This document shows, in pieces, positions 12,793 through 22,911 of a stretch of 64,000 nt of DNA (its first letter is position 1; each line of letters begins with the position of its first letter). Origin of the DNA: Paramacrobiotus metropolitanus. Lineage: Eukaryota > Tardigrada > Eutardigrada > Parachela > Macrobiotidae. A model generated the notes under the pieces. It did not search any database. It was not told where the DNA came from and was given only the letters and a program-made list of their open reading frames with translations. The translations under genes were made by a program, and so were the position numbers. The stretch lies in contig NW_026570363.1 of assembly GCF_019649055.1 (NCBI RefSeq), forward strand, positions 124,001 to 188,000, written 5' to 3'.

Positions 12793-13338
12793 TGAACGAA
12801 AGACGAAAGACCGTACAGAGAACGAAAGACCGTACAGTCATTGAATGATACGTAACTGTCCGCCTGAGTATATTCAACTGGTAGTCCTGATACGAGTACA
12901 TACCTGATAATATGAGTACATACCAGATATCAGATGCATTTGACCTGAATTGTTTTGTTGCTTGACACCTTAAATTAAACCACTCTTTTATGAAACAACT
13001 TCCAGTTGAATTTTTTTGGGATGGTCTATTTCTGATACTTGTGTTGATCGAAAGGCCCGAAAGCCATCACGACGCACTGTATGTCGAAGTTACGCATTAA
13101 CGACATTTTCAAAATCTTAATAATTATTATGTAAATCGTGCATCACTGTAAGTCAACAATACTGCTGTCTTAATTATTCATTAAATCTAAATTGTTCACT
13201 ACAGTTACAGTCCACACATTCGAAATGGCTCGCTTACGGCGCCGCGCCCCCGTCCACTGTGCCCACTTGTAGCTTTCGCCTGAACGGTTTTGTCTGAAAC
13301 ACGTATTGAACCCTCGTCAAAAAGTTTGTTCTAAACTG

Positions 13339-13692
13339 TGTGAGACCGGGATCACTAGCGTTCACGTCAGTGGCGCTAGGCGCTACGCCTTTGGATTATG
13401 GCCTGTGTTGTGTCTCGCTTCTGATTGGTTTATGTTTTGTTAGTGGGCGCGGCATAGCACGTGCTGCACAGCGTTGCACGCTGTTGAATGGGCTCCACGC
13501 TTTACGATCGAGCTGCGCCGATCAGTGTTGATTTTCTGTTGAGCAGATTTGTCAATATTATTAAAAGTCAGCGATTACGGTGCGACGTTTTGTGTTTCCG
13601 CATAGTTCGCGAACCATATCGTTTCGCTCACTCCACAGGATAGATTCTGTTTCTGTCTCTGTATCTGGATCACAGCTGGATCTAGCATTAGA
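13339..13692 (+). repeat. 5' LTR
   Basis: It starts TGTGAGACCGGG and ends CATTAGA directly against the primer site. The first 309 bp are identical to the 3' LTR. Eight differences fall in the next 27 or so bases, followed by 17 identical bases. The 3' boundary is set by the primer site; the canonical CA end is not present. Confidence 0.9.
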
Positions 13693-13703
13693 TGGTAGCA
13701 GAG
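13693..13703 (+). promoter_or_regulatory. Primer binding site, initiator tRNA-Met
   Basis: TGGTAGCAGAG is complementary to the 3' end of animal initiator tRNA-Met (…CTCTGCTACCA, established knowledge). It begins immediately after the LTR. The match stops after 11 bases. Confidence 0.75.
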
Positions 13704-13861
13704 CCGACAGCGGTTCTCTGATTTGATTTGTGTCAGGCAAAGTTGGCCTGTTATTTGACGTGAAACCCGACCAGTAAGGCACAGGTCTATCCGACAGCAA
13801 AGCGCAACACCACAAGCGGTGCAAGTTCCTCATCTGACGTGGATTTCCAGCCTTGTTTTCG

Positions 13862-14012
13862 GTGCAGCGTCTTCAGCGAAGACCTGTACTGTTGCAGGGA
13901 CTGTGCAAGAGTGCAAGAGTTCAGTCGCCAGTGTTCCTCGGTGTAGAGTCTTCAGCGAAGACCTACACTGGTGTCATTGGTACTCGGCAAGGATTCAGCG
14001 AATCCTAAGCCG
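13862..14012 (+). promoter_or_regulatory. Three AGC-loop stem-loops in the leader
   Basis: Hairpins lie at 13862-13889, 13941-13968 and 13985-14012. The first two share the stem GTCTTC-AGC-GAAGAC, one unpaired base, then a second stem: GTGCAG/CTGTAC in one copy and GTGTAG/CTACAC in the other, so pairing is kept despite base changes. The third is GGATTC-AGC-GAATCC with a lower CGGC/GCCG stem. Position 0.2-0.3 kb after the primer site is where packaging and dimerisation signals lie in retroelements; that role is inferred. Confidence 0.7.
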
Positions 14013-14569
14013 TGGGGCAGAAGCGCCGAAACGCCGAAAGGGGCGTACGGAAAAGACCGATCAGACTCCTCCAAACTGGAGTAGAGCGCCACCACTGTTG
14101 CTACGGCAGTCAGCCGGCACAGTAACCTATCAAAAGCGTGCGGCACCACCGTTACGGTAAAACCGGCGGCAGCGCGGGAACGGATAGTGGAAGAAGAATC
14201 TGGATCATCTGGATCGATTCTCGTGGAACGGACGAGGAAACAGGTAGAAAACCCGTTATTAATTACGGGATTGGTTAGATGGTAAAATTCTCATTTTTCA
14301 TTGGTCCGTACTGAGCTGAGCGTAGAAGTAGGCGGAGTTTTGCACGCGGCGCGCATGTCTGGCCGTTGACCGTGACGTCAGGCAGATAAAAATTTTTTAA
14401 CGGAATAACGTGATTGGTCAGTTATCTGAGCTGTGATTGGCCGAAATTTGAACTGAATATTTTGAGCTAGCGGACCAATCAGAAAGAAGTAAACAACCCG
14501 AATGGGGATTTTCCGCTGAACTCTAGCTGTAATGGGAAATTTGATTTGAGATAAGATAATTGAGACGAA

Positions 14570-15085
14570 AAGTGACCTTTTGAGTTGAGACAAAGGAAAA
14601 GTGACCTTTGATCGAATTGAGCTTAAAAGTGACCTTTAACTGGAATTGAGCGGAAAGTGACCTTTAACAGAAATTGAACTGGAAAGTGACCCTTTGAGTT
14701 GAGTTGAGTCGGAAAGTGACCTTTGAGACCAGAAGTTGACTTTTGACTTTGAAAAGTGACCTTTACCAAAAAGTTGGAATTGATCAAATTGACCTAATTT
14801 TAGTGACCTTTATGATCTGAAAGTGATCAACGGTGACCTTTAACGGAGTTGGAATTGAGTTGATTAATAGTACAGCGATATCAGTAGCTGTAGGATTTCA
14901 TTCGCTAACGTATTCTGAGCTGTAAAAGCGGGTTCGAAGTTTTGTCCGAAAGTGACCTTTTAGGGCAAATCTCTCGAACTTTTTACCGAAAAAGTGACCT
15001 TTACAAAGGACTTAGTCGAAATTTTTCAGTCGAAAAGTGACCTTTAATAAGGACTTAGAAAAATTTCGGAGGTTTAGAGTGACCT
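14570..15085 (+). repeat. Leader array of AGTGACCTTT words
   Basis: Twelve copies of TGACCTT, most as AAAGTGACCTTT, lie in about 0.5 kb just upstream of gag. All have the same orientation, and spacing is irregular at 25-60 bp. The surrounding bases differ, so this is not a simple tandem duplication. The reverse complement, AAGGTCA, is the word that dominates the coding and 3' regions. Confidence 0.85.
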
Positions 15086-15162
15086 TTAGGATTATTGAAT
15101 AAACCATACAATAACGTGTGTGTGAGAACAATTGACAGGGGCGTCCAAGTTATCCGATCAAC

Positions 15163-18100
15163 ATGGACAGAGAACAAGAGGAACCAACATCTAACAGCAG
15201 TCAGGGAAGCAAAAGCTCCCGTAGCTCACAGCAAAGCGCACCAAATCCATACAAAAAGGATCTGTACCCGTACTCACGTCCAGTTGGACATGAGCGGAAC
15301 ACTCGAGCGCCCAAGGCATTCGAGAAGAAGGATTCACGAGGCTCTGATAGCACTTATCAGAAGGCGCTCGAGGCGGTCGCCAATCAGGAAAGTTCAAGCG
15401 ACGACCAGAAGCACACTCCCGCGTCTACGGCGGGAAGCAATCCGATGAACCAGATAAAGGTCACCGGGGAGGATAAGCCCACAGAAAGAAGAGCGGAACC
15501 GGTTGGAGCATCACAGTCGGATGCTACCACCAGCAGCACAAATGAGCGGGATAAAAATGTAAACCTGGCTCAAGTGGAAGATGGAAATACAAAGGTCACT
15601 GAAGAGGAACTTGTTGAACTGGGACTGGATGACCTTTCACTGAACGATAAGACCATCGGTGATGACCTTTGGGCAACTCCAATGGTCTCGGATGAATCGA
15701 ATGAATCATACTTCACGGATGATGAAGCGACGATGAATATGTCCTTCCAGACTGCGATGAAAGAAGCTGACCGTGCTGAAGGGATGACACCATTTAAGGA
15801 CATACCCGAGCACCTTATTGAACGGACACAAACAGGAAAGGTCATCAATGTTAGACCGCCATCACCGAACAGTCCCACGTCAACTCTGAAGAGACGCGTG
15901 AAGGAGTTGGAAAAAGAAATCGAAGCCAAGGAAGGCCAGGCGACAAAGAAGAAACAAGAGTATCAAAACCGGATAGGATCTCTCGACGCCCGTATCTACG
16001 AATTGGAGCAGCAACAGGCTGATTTGGAAAGCGCAGCGGATGAATGGAAGATTAAATACGAGCGTCAAAAAGAACTCGCCGAGGAGTACTTGAAAATGGT
16101 AGATGACAGAGAAATGGAAGGTCACCTTGCAGTCAGTGACCTTAACGAGAGCATGTCAGAAGAATCAGCCGAAAGGTCACGGCACTTGGCAGAATTAAAG
16201 GACGAATGCGACTCCCTGAAACAAAAGATCACTGAAGCTGAAGCCAAGAGAGATGACTACGCGACTAAACTCGCCGAGGCTACCCAGCGACTGCTGACGA
16301 ACACTACCGAAGTGTTTAAACTCAGGAACGACCTGAAGCTGCGCGACGAGAATATCGGGATCCTCCAAAAGGAATCATATGATCATCAGAGAAGGGCCGA
16401 TGAAGCCGCCAAAGTGGCTAAAGACCTGCGAGATCGTATAACCACCGAAGGCATACGGTTGAACAATGAGATAAAGCAGGCGAAAGAGGAGATTAAGGCG
16501 TTGAAGGAGGACAACAAAAAGGTCACCGAAGCGAATGACGAACTTACCGAAAGAGGCCAAAGATGGGAGCACGAAGCAGATCTCCTAGACACAAAGGTCA
16601 CCGCACTTGAGTTGAAGGATAAAGAGTGGCAACAAATGGTTCACCAGAAGACACAGGAGATCATCAGACTCAACACGGAATTGATTGATATGACCCAAAC
16701 GGCAATGACAAGAGAAGATGAGGTCAATCAGACAAAAAACCAGCTGAAAGCAGCAGCCGAAGAATACATGACGTTGGAAAGAGATGTGACCCAGTTGGCG
16801 GAACACATTAAAAGGGTGGAGAATGACACTGAAAAGGTCATTCAGGAGAAGACTTTCCAACTCCATCAGCACATGCTAAAGGTCAACGAGGAAAATCAGA
16901 ATTTGAGAACGGAAAAAGAGGAATTCCAGTTGAAAGTCCGTCGCCTTGAAGACGAAAATAAGGCGCTCACCATGTCGAATAAACACAAAGATGAACAGCT
17001 GTTGCAATATGGAGTCAGAACGGCAACAGTAGAATCACCCCCGCCCAGTTACAGCAAGGCGCATGAAACGGGCACGGGTAAAAGCTTTCACTTTGAAATG
17101 CCAAAACGAACTGGTACTGGAAAAGGAAGCATCAAAGCGGAACGGGAAGGTGGAAAGGTCAAAGACGACAAGGAGCCACCATCGGAAACTTATTCCCACT
17201 CGAATCGCGGTGATCCCTCCCAATTTCCCCCACATATTGAAACAAAAATTTTTGTTGACGAAAGGAAACAGGAGAGACCGTCTAGCCGTCAAGAACGGGA
17301 TAGACCGTCTAGCCGTCAAGAACGTCCAAGGAAGTCCCGCTACGCAAAGACGAAGCGAAACCAGGAAGATGACGACAGTGATTCTAGTGCAGTAGAAGAT
17401 CAAGATCCGACACAGAAATTGGTAAATGCACTCAATTCGATGGCACGGAAAACGACATTGGTGACCTTTGACGGAAGTCGCGACGCAGTGAACGGTTGGA
17501 CACAACTGGTCAGAGACACCCAACGGACATATCATCTCACCGACGATCAGATTTTGATTGAAATAGCCAGCGCAGTCAAAGGACCGGCGAAGACCTGGTT
17601 TGAAGGAGAGAGAGAAATCGCACTCCAAGAAGAAACGGAATACACCATTACAGAATGGATGGCCAAGTTTAAAGATGAATATGGAGACCGTGACGAGGAA
17701 GTTCTTGGCTTACGAGAAGCTATGGCAAGGAAATTTGACCTTGGAAAAGAATCGCTTGATCAGTTTTATCAAGCGATTATGAAATACAAGGCGAAGAGGA
17801 TCATAACTGAAAAGCAGGCAGTCGGGTTCCTGATTGAAGGATGTAGAGTGGATGGTGACCTTTATAAGGCACTACGCACGCAACAGTGCAGGACTCCAAC
17901 CGAAATCAAAGATTTCTTCCGTCACTGGTCAGCAGGAGAAGACAAATATAAGGCGCCTAAAGGTCAACGTAATCAGGAATACGTGACCATCCGCCAAGGC
18001 CAAGTTGAAAATGCACCGCAACAGAGGATGGCGGCCACACCAGTCCAACAGCCAGTCGAGTACCGCAGAGAGGCGCCGGTCCAAGAGGTCACAAAGGAAG

Positions 18101-18966
18101 TGACCTTTATCGACAGTCAGACCGGGCAACCGTTAACATACGCAATGGTGGCAGCGATACAGGCAGCGGCCCAGGTGAGGCCAGTAGCCCAGAATGTGGC
18201 TCCCCAGAATGTAGCCCAGCAGCCACCTCAGAATATGCCTCCGAATATGGGGTTACCACAACAAGGAGGGGGTAACGGAAACTTCGGCGGAAACGGATAC
18301 GGAAATGGAAACTGGAATGGAGGTCAGGGGAACTTCCAGAACCAGGGACGAGGTCAAGGTCAAGGAAACTTCAGAGGGAACCAACAGCAGAATCAAGGAT
18401 CACGAACAGAGTTCAAGTTCCAGATGATTGATGGATGGGTGGCGAACAACGTGCAGATGTGCCAGTACTGTATGTATGGCAACCATCAGACACAGGGATG
18501 CAAGTTCGCCAATACACCACCGGAACAGAACCCGAATCTGTTTGCCTTTAACGAATGGCAACGCCTCCGAGCTATAGGTGGCTGGCGCCCAGCGGTCGCA
18601 AACGGATATGACCTCATCACCCAATGGTACCAACATAAGGCAAACTTCCAAAACCAACAAGGGAATGGAAACGGGAACTACGGAAATGGAAATGGGGGCG
18701 GCCAAGGCGGCGGCTATCGCGGCGGTGGCTTCGCGGCGGCTTCAGAGGAAGAAACAGAGGCTTCGGCCGCGGAAACTTCAGAGGAGGCCAAAACAATGGC
18801 GGCGGCCAAGGGAACTACCAACAGGGTGGCGGCCAATATAATAACGGTGGCGGACAGAATCCTAACCTGGCAAATGATATCGGACAACAACAAGCAAATG
18901 TGCAGGGCGCGCAACAAGGTGGAGCGCCGGTTCAGGGAAACGGGCAAGATCAGTAGGCACCGGTGA
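15163..18966 (+). CDS. gag: Gag-like protein of the LTR element
   Basis: A 1267-residue ORF. The N-terminus (1-230) is acidic and serine-rich. Residues about 240-640 form a long, charged coiled coil. Residues about 757-930 (TLVTFDGSRDAVNGWTQL... to FFRHW) match the retrotransposon Gag/capsid domain. A CX2CX4HX4C zinc knuckle lies at 1100-1113, followed by a Gly/Asn/Gln-rich tail that should bind RNA. A long coiled coil before the capsid domain is unusual. Near 18735 the frame leaves an RGG-rich stretch. The +1-shifted frame continues it (RGGFRGRNRGFGRG) to a TAG at 18954, so the annotated C-terminus after about residue 1190 is probably a one-base frameshift artefact. The start is the Met before a serine-rich run; an upstream ORF at 15095 is out of frame. 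Confidence 0.88.
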   Translation: MDREQEEPTSNSSQGSKSSRSSQQSAPNPYKKDLYPYSRPVGHERNTRAPKAFEKKDSRGSDSTYQKALEAVANQESSSDDQKHTPASTAGSNPMNQIKVTGEDKPTERRAEPVGASQSDATTSSTNERDKNVNLAQVEDGNTKVTEEELVELGLDDLSLNDKTIGDDLWATPMVSDESNESYFTDDEATMNMSFQTAMKEADRAEGMTPFKDIPEHLIERTQTGKVINVRPPSPNSPTSTLKRRVKELEKEIEAKEGQATKKKQEYQNRIGSLDARIYELEQQQADLESAADEWKIKYERQKELAEEYLKMVDDREMEGHLAVSDLNESMSEESAERSRHLAELKDECDSLKQKITEAEAKRDDYATKLAEATQRLLTNTTEVFKLRNDLKLRDENIGILQKESYDHQRRADEAAKVAKDLRDRITTEGIRLNNEIKQAKEEIKALKEDNKKVTEANDELTERGQRWEHEADLLDTKVTALELKDKEWQQMVHQKTQEIIRLNTELIDMTQTAMTREDEVNQTKNQLKAAAEEYMTLERDVTQLAEHIKRVENDTEKVIQEKTFQLHQHMLKVNEENQNLRTEKEEFQLKVRRLEDENKALTMSNKHKDEQLLQYGVRTATVESPPPSYSKAHETGTGKSFHFEMPKRTGTGKGSIKAEREGGKVKDDKEPPSETYSHSNRGDPSQFPPHIETKIFVDERKQERPSSRQERDRPSSRQERPRKSRYAKTKRNQEDDDSDSSAVEDQDPTQKLVNALNSMARKTTLVTFDGSRDAVNGWTQLVRDTQRTYHLTDDQILIEIASAVKGPAKTWFEGEREIALQEETEYTITEWMAKFKDEYGDRDEEVLGLREAMARKFDLGKESLDQFYQAIMKYKAKRIITEKQAVGFLIEGCRVDGDLYKALRTQQCRTPTEIKDFFRHWSAGEDKYKAPKGQRNQEYVTIRQGQVENAPQQRMAATPVQQPVEYRREAPVQEVTKEVTFIDSQTGQPLTYAMVAAIQAAAQVRPVAQNVAPQNVAQQPPQNMPPNMGLPQQGGGNGNFGGNGYGNGNWNGGQGNFQNQGRGQGQGNFRGNQQQNQGSRTEFKFQMIDGWVANNVQMCQYCMYGNHQTQGCKFANTPPEQNPNLFAFNEWQRLRAIGGWRPAVANGYDLITQWYQHKANFQNQQGNGNGNYGNGNGGGQGGGYRGGGFAAASEEETEASAAETSEEAKTMAAAKGTTNRVAANIITVADRILTWQMISDNNKQMCRARNKVERRFRETGKISRHR

Positions 18967-19036
18967 GCCTACTGATCGACCCGACCCTAAACCACCGGAT
19001 AAAAGGGAAAGGTCACCACTGCAGAATGGTACTGCA

Positions 19037-19651
19037 GTGAACGTGACCACTGCAACGGCTATATGGATGCCGTCAGCGAAAAAGCAAAGTGGACCGGCTA
19101 TATGGATGCCGCAACCACAAGAAACGGCTAGATGGATGCCCCTACAGCAAAGAGAAACGGCTATATGGATGCCGTCATCGCAAAGAGGAAATGGAACGGT
19201 TATAGGAATACCGTCACAAAGTGAAAGGTCACCGCAGAATGGCACTGCGAGTGGAAACGTTCAAGTGGATAAAAGGTCACCGCAGAATGGTACTGCGAGT
19301 GGAAACGCGCAACGGGACCAAAGGTCACCGCAGAATGGTACTGCGAGTGGAAATTGTCGTGACGGTAGCGCGACACTGCAAAAAGGGCAGCAAAATGAAA
19401 GGTCACCGTATTGCAGCGAAAAAGTGTTAGCTGAACGTCGTGCATTACGTAATGCCAAGATTCGACAAGCGCTGTTAAACCAAAAGAAACCGCAAACTGA
19501 AACCGCAGAAGAAGTGGAAATGCACCACGAATGGTTTCGGAAACAGATAAATGGCAAATCGAAAGACCAAAATTCACCACCGCAGAACGATACTGCGCAA
19601 GAGGAAAATGAGCAACACGCGAAATTCCGGAAATTTGGCAGAAAACCATAG
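19037..19651 (+). CDS. Repeat-rich ORF2 of the LTR element
   Basis: A 204-residue ORF with two short internal repeats: AIWMP-type units (five, about residues 6-60) and RSPQNGTASGN units (three, about 75-115). The rest is charged and glutamine-rich. The repeated DNA forms small hairpins (GCAGAATGGTACTGC and CGGCTATATGGATGCCG). No known domain is seen. It overlaps the next ORF by 101 bp in another frame. Since the amino-acid style continues across the overlap, it may once have been one reading frame with ORF3. Its start is uncertain. Confidence 0.55.
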   Translation: MNVTTATAIWMPSAKKQSGPAIWMPQPQETARWMPLQQRETAIWMPSSQRGNGTVIGIPSQSERSPQNGTASGNVQVDKRSPQNGTASGNAQRDQRSPQNGTASGNCRDGSATLQKGQQNERSPYCSEKVLAERRALRNAKIRQALLNQKKPQTETAEEVEMHHEWFRKQINGKSKDQNSPPQNDTAQEENEQHAKFRKFGRKP

Positions 19652-20594
19652 GGCGAAGGAGCCAAGTTGCGATTGTTACGGGGAGCCAAAGCCAAAGTTT
19701 TGGAATTGCTCAGAAGATGAAGAAGAGAAGTTGATAAGGCAACAATGGATTCAGCAGAACACCACTGTTAACAGTAAAGATGAAAGGTCACCTTCTGTCG
19801 GAAACGTCCAAGTGAAAGGTCACGGAGCGAGTGCGAATGTGAAAGGTCACGGCGACAGCGTCGTGTCAAAAGGTCAAGAAAATGACTTGACACTGCGAAC
19901 AGCGCAGCAACAGAATAACGAACTGGCACACCAGAACTCCGACGACTCACTTGACGATGCAGTAACGTTACAACAGAAGGAAAGGTGGCAAAAAGTGGCC
20001 TACAGACCAAATGGGAATCACGGGATGTGGATACCTGTGACGCCGAAAGCAAAGCAGAAAGCGAGAATGTCACAAGAGGATTACTGGGATATGCAACAGT
20101 TGCGAACGCAATGTGAAAGAAAGCGACTGGAAGAGTTGGTTACCGGGAAACCAGCGCAAGGGCCATCGAACCCAGTCCCAGTATTCAATCCAGACGAATA
20201 TAAGAAGACATTCGCTGACTGGAATCATTCACGTAATGCTCCACCACAGGATAAACCGCCGAATTATGGAGAAAAAGTCCCCATACAAAAGCTGACAGGT
20301 GGCGGATTTGTCATGAAGCGCAACGAAAGGTCACAGGACTTAGCGCAAAATGGACAAAAAGGACGGTCAAATGAAATGGCGCAAACGAAACAGAGTAACG
20401 CAGTTGAAAGGTCACGGGACTTATCGGAGGCGCTGAAAAAGGATGCCAATGACAAGTCACCAGCCCGAACAGACGGAATGTCTTCACAAATTGATCAGAC
20501 GAAAACGAACAATGAAGTCTCCGCGAAGGTGATCGAATGGATGACCGAAAAGGATATGACATGGTTACATATGAAAGGTCACCAGATGAGATGA
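19551..20594 (+). CDS. ORF3 of the LTR element, unknown function
   Basis: A 347-residue hydrophilic ORF rich in K, E, Q and N, with KGHG, ERSP and ERSQD words produced by AAAGGTCAC in different frames. I see no domain or membrane segment. A Cys pair (SCDCYG) lies near residue 40. The part overlapping ORF2 (about the first 33 residues) looks like out-of-frame translation, so the functional part probably starts later or is reached by frameshift. It overlaps ORF4 by 58 bp. Confidence 0.55.
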   Translation: MANRKTKIHHRRTILRKRKMSNTRNSGNLAENHRAKEPSCDCYGEPKPKFWNCSEDEEEKLIRQQWIQQNTTVNSKDERSPSVGNVQVKGHGASANVKGHGDSVVSKGQENDLTLRTAQQQNNELAHQNSDDSLDDAVTLQQKERWQKVAYRPNGNHGMWIPVTPKAKQKARMSQEDYWDMQQLRTQCERKRLEELVTGKPAQGPSNPVPVFNPDEYKKTFADWNHSRNAPPQDKPPNYGEKVPIQKLTGGGFVMKRNERSQDLAQNGQKGRSNEMAQTKQSNAVERSRDLSEALKKDANDKSPARTDGMSSQIDQTKTNNEVSAKVIEWMTEKDMTWLHMKGHQMR

Positions 20595-22906
20595 AAGATA
20601 GCGAAGAAGACGAATTGAAGCGAGCTGACCAAATAACAAGCGAAGTCATTCAGAAGCTGAGAGATAAGCGAAATGAAAACCGTAAAGAGGAATTGATCCA
20701 TCAGACGATAAATGAAGTGACTAAAGGTCACATGGATGGCACAAAAGCAAATGAGCAAGTGCAGAAGGTGGAAAAGGTCACCGGTGATAATATGGCTACA
20801 GAGAAGCGAACAGATAAAGAAAAGCCGCGAAAATATTACGATGTTCGGACTAACGTTCCACACAGGATTGATAAGTTGAGCGAGATACTGAAAGGTCACA
20901 GCAGACCAGCAAAAGGACAAGTGCTTCCCGATATGGATCCGGGACCAGTATCGCTTATCCCTGTGAAATGTAAGATTCACACCTTGAAGATTCAAAACGG
21001 AAAATTGCCCAAAAGAATTGAAGCATACACACATGAAGTGAAAGTGGGAGACATAAAGGTCAACGCAATGTTGGACACCGGCGCTGAGACGTCGCTGATC
21101 AGCAAACCGTTTTGCGAGAAGAATGGACTCCACATGCTCCCATTGCCACCTGACAGATTGGTGAAAATAAATGGAATTAGCGGAACGTCAGGATTCCTGG
21201 TAACGCACTACTGTGTAGCACCAGTGACCTTACGAAAGAAGACAAGCGAACATTCCTTCTACGTCCGACCGAAGTGCGACGACGTACAAGTGCTACTGGG
21301 ATTCGACTTCTTAGAGAAGAAGTTCGTACTGATGGATAATGAAGGCGAAGAAGAGAAAGAAGATGACCCCAAACCAGTCGCCAAGGTTCAAGTCGGAAAG
21401 GTCACCGAACTTGTAAAACAGACGGGAAACTCTCAAACGGTTAATAAAACGCTAATCCCAGTACCAGAGGCACCGGGAAACGAAAAGAAAAAGATGACGC
21501 GAAAAGAATTGTCACCATTTGAGCAGTTGCAAATGATTCAGCAGGAGATCGAAAAGACATTAAATCGGACCATGCCGGCACAGAAGGGAAGAGAAAAGGT
21601 CATCCCAGTACCAGAGGCACCGGGAATGACAAAAGTGCAGCAGGAAGAAATTATCCCAGTACCAGAGGCACTGGAAACGAAAAATGAAAATGGAAAAGTC
21701 GGAAAAGTTATCCCAGTACCAGAGGCACTGGGAAAGGAAGACGAAAGGTCACCAACGACAAGAGATAAGAACTTGGAACCAGAGCGCATTTCGAACCTTT
21801 TCGAACCACGATCTGTTACCCAAAATGAAAGGCTACCAGATAAAGCCAAAGAGGAAGTAACAGAACGTGACTCTCAAAAGGAACCCTTTTTCGAACCGCG
21901 ACCTGCTACCGAAAGGTCACCAACGATTGAAGAGATAATTGCCACACAGAAAGAAGCGGCAGTTGCAGCGAAACAGTCTCTTGTGCCAGACATGGAGTGG
22001 GCAAAGCCTATCCCAGTACCAGAGGCACTGGAAATAAAGACGGCTAAAGTGGCGAAGGATAAAAAGAGTGAAAGATTACGAGTTCTAAAACGGATAGCCG
22101 AAGAGGAGCAGATGTTCACAAGTGAAATCCGCGATAAGGCACTCGAACAATTGAAAGGTCACCGAACAGAAAAAGAACCAGAGGTCATTGAAATATCCTC
22201 TGAGGATAAAAGCGTGACTCCAATCGAATGTGAGGAAGATACCACAGTACAGGAACAGGTTAAACCTGAAGCGAGTCAAAGGACATTAACTCCAGAAGAA
22301 CGAGCCGGGAGTTGTCACCACGGTTACTTTGAGGATCCGTGCAGAGTGCAACCACAATGGGAATGCGCGGAGTGTTGTGAAAATGCCTCTCAAGATGACC
22401 CTTCAGAATGGCCAAGATGTAATGCCGCATTAGCAGACCTTAAAGGTCATGCCCAAAAGAAAGCGAAAAGCATCATGCGGACAAACGAAATGTGGAAACC
22501 ACACATCGAACGATATCATTGGAATAGATATCGAACGTGGTTGTCATGTGTAGAAAGTTTTATAATTGGAAGAGGCAGATGGCTAAACCATTGGTTGCAA
22601 CGTGTCGAGAAAGGAATCCAAGATCCTCTCGATCCGGTAGCAACAGAAAGGAGATTTGAACGAGAGATAGAAGAAATGACCGAAGAAGGAGAAATGTGGG
22701 AAGAAGCGAGGGTTGACCTTTTTTGGGACTTCCGTGTGAACCACATGTATAAAGGTGAAGGGAGAACGATCATCTTCCCGGCAGGACTTGGTACACCTGT
22801 CTATGAATCACTGGAAGTGTACTACAATGCGATAAAAGATGGAAACGAAAAACATTCGAAAAATATTGGAATAAATTTGAAGAGGAAATCCCCAGATTTG
22901 ATGTAA
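20537..22906 (+). CDS. ORF4: retroviral-type aspartic protease plus Cys-rich tail
   Basis: A 789-residue ORF. Residues about 165-270 are a retropepsin: the active-site DTGAETSLI has its Asp at residue 180, and the flap-side and C-terminal motif LLGFDFLE closes the domain. It should act as a dimer to process Gag and Pol. After it comes a long linker with about five copies of IPVPEA(P/L) and two FEPR boxes. A Cys/His-rich segment follows near residues 595-635 (CHHGYFEDPC, CAECC and a further C). Beyond that is a Trp- and Arg-rich C-terminus. The Cys segment is not part of standard Gypsy polyproteins I know. The ORF ends six bases before the pol Met, in a different frame. Confidence 0.82.
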   Translation: MDDRKGYDMVTYERSPDEMKDSEEDELKRADQITSEVIQKLRDKRNENRKEELIHQTINEVTKGHMDGTKANEQVQKVEKVTGDNMATEKRTDKEKPRKYYDVRTNVPHRIDKLSEILKGHSRPAKGQVLPDMDPGPVSLIPVKCKIHTLKIQNGKLPKRIEAYTHEVKVGDIKVNAMLDTGAETSLISKPFCEKNGLHMLPLPPDRLVKINGISGTSGFLVTHYCVAPVTLRKKTSEHSFYVRPKCDDVQVLLGFDFLEKKFVLMDNEGEEEKEDDPKPVAKVQVGKVTELVKQTGNSQTVNKTLIPVPEAPGNEKKKMTRKELSPFEQLQMIQQEIEKTLNRTMPAQKGREKVIPVPEAPGMTKVQQEEIIPVPEALETKNENGKVGKVIPVPEALGKEDERSPTTRDKNLEPERISNLFEPRSVTQNERLPDKAKEEVTERDSQKEPFFEPRPATERSPTIEEIIATQKEAAVAAKQSLVPDMEWAKPIPVPEALEIKTAKVAKDKKSERLRVLKRIAEEEQMFTSEIRDKALEQLKGHRTEKEPEVIEISSEDKSVTPIECEEDTTVQEQVKPEASQRTLTPEERAGSCHHGYFEDPCRVQPQWECAECCENASQDDPSEWPRCNAALADLKGHAQKKAKSIMRTNEMWKPHIERYHWNRYRTWLSCVESFIIGRGRWLNHWLQRVEKGIQDPLDPVATERRFEREIEEMTEEGEMWEEARVDLFWDFRVNHMYKGEGRTIIFPAGLGTPVYESLEVYYNAIKDGNEKHSKNIGINLKRKSPDLM

Positions 22907-22911
22907 AAGAG

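Larger units (their letters stand above)
11422..13338. other. Intergenic left flank of the retrotransposon
   Basis: This stretch lies between the start of the HTH gene and the 5' LTR. It contains the two strong hairpins listed separately and a duplicated word GAACGAAAGACC near 12793-12835. A 125-codon ORF at 12228-12605 has no recognisable domain. I looked here for the missing N-terminal exons of the Kv channel found beyond the 3' LTR and did not find them. Confidence 0.5.
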
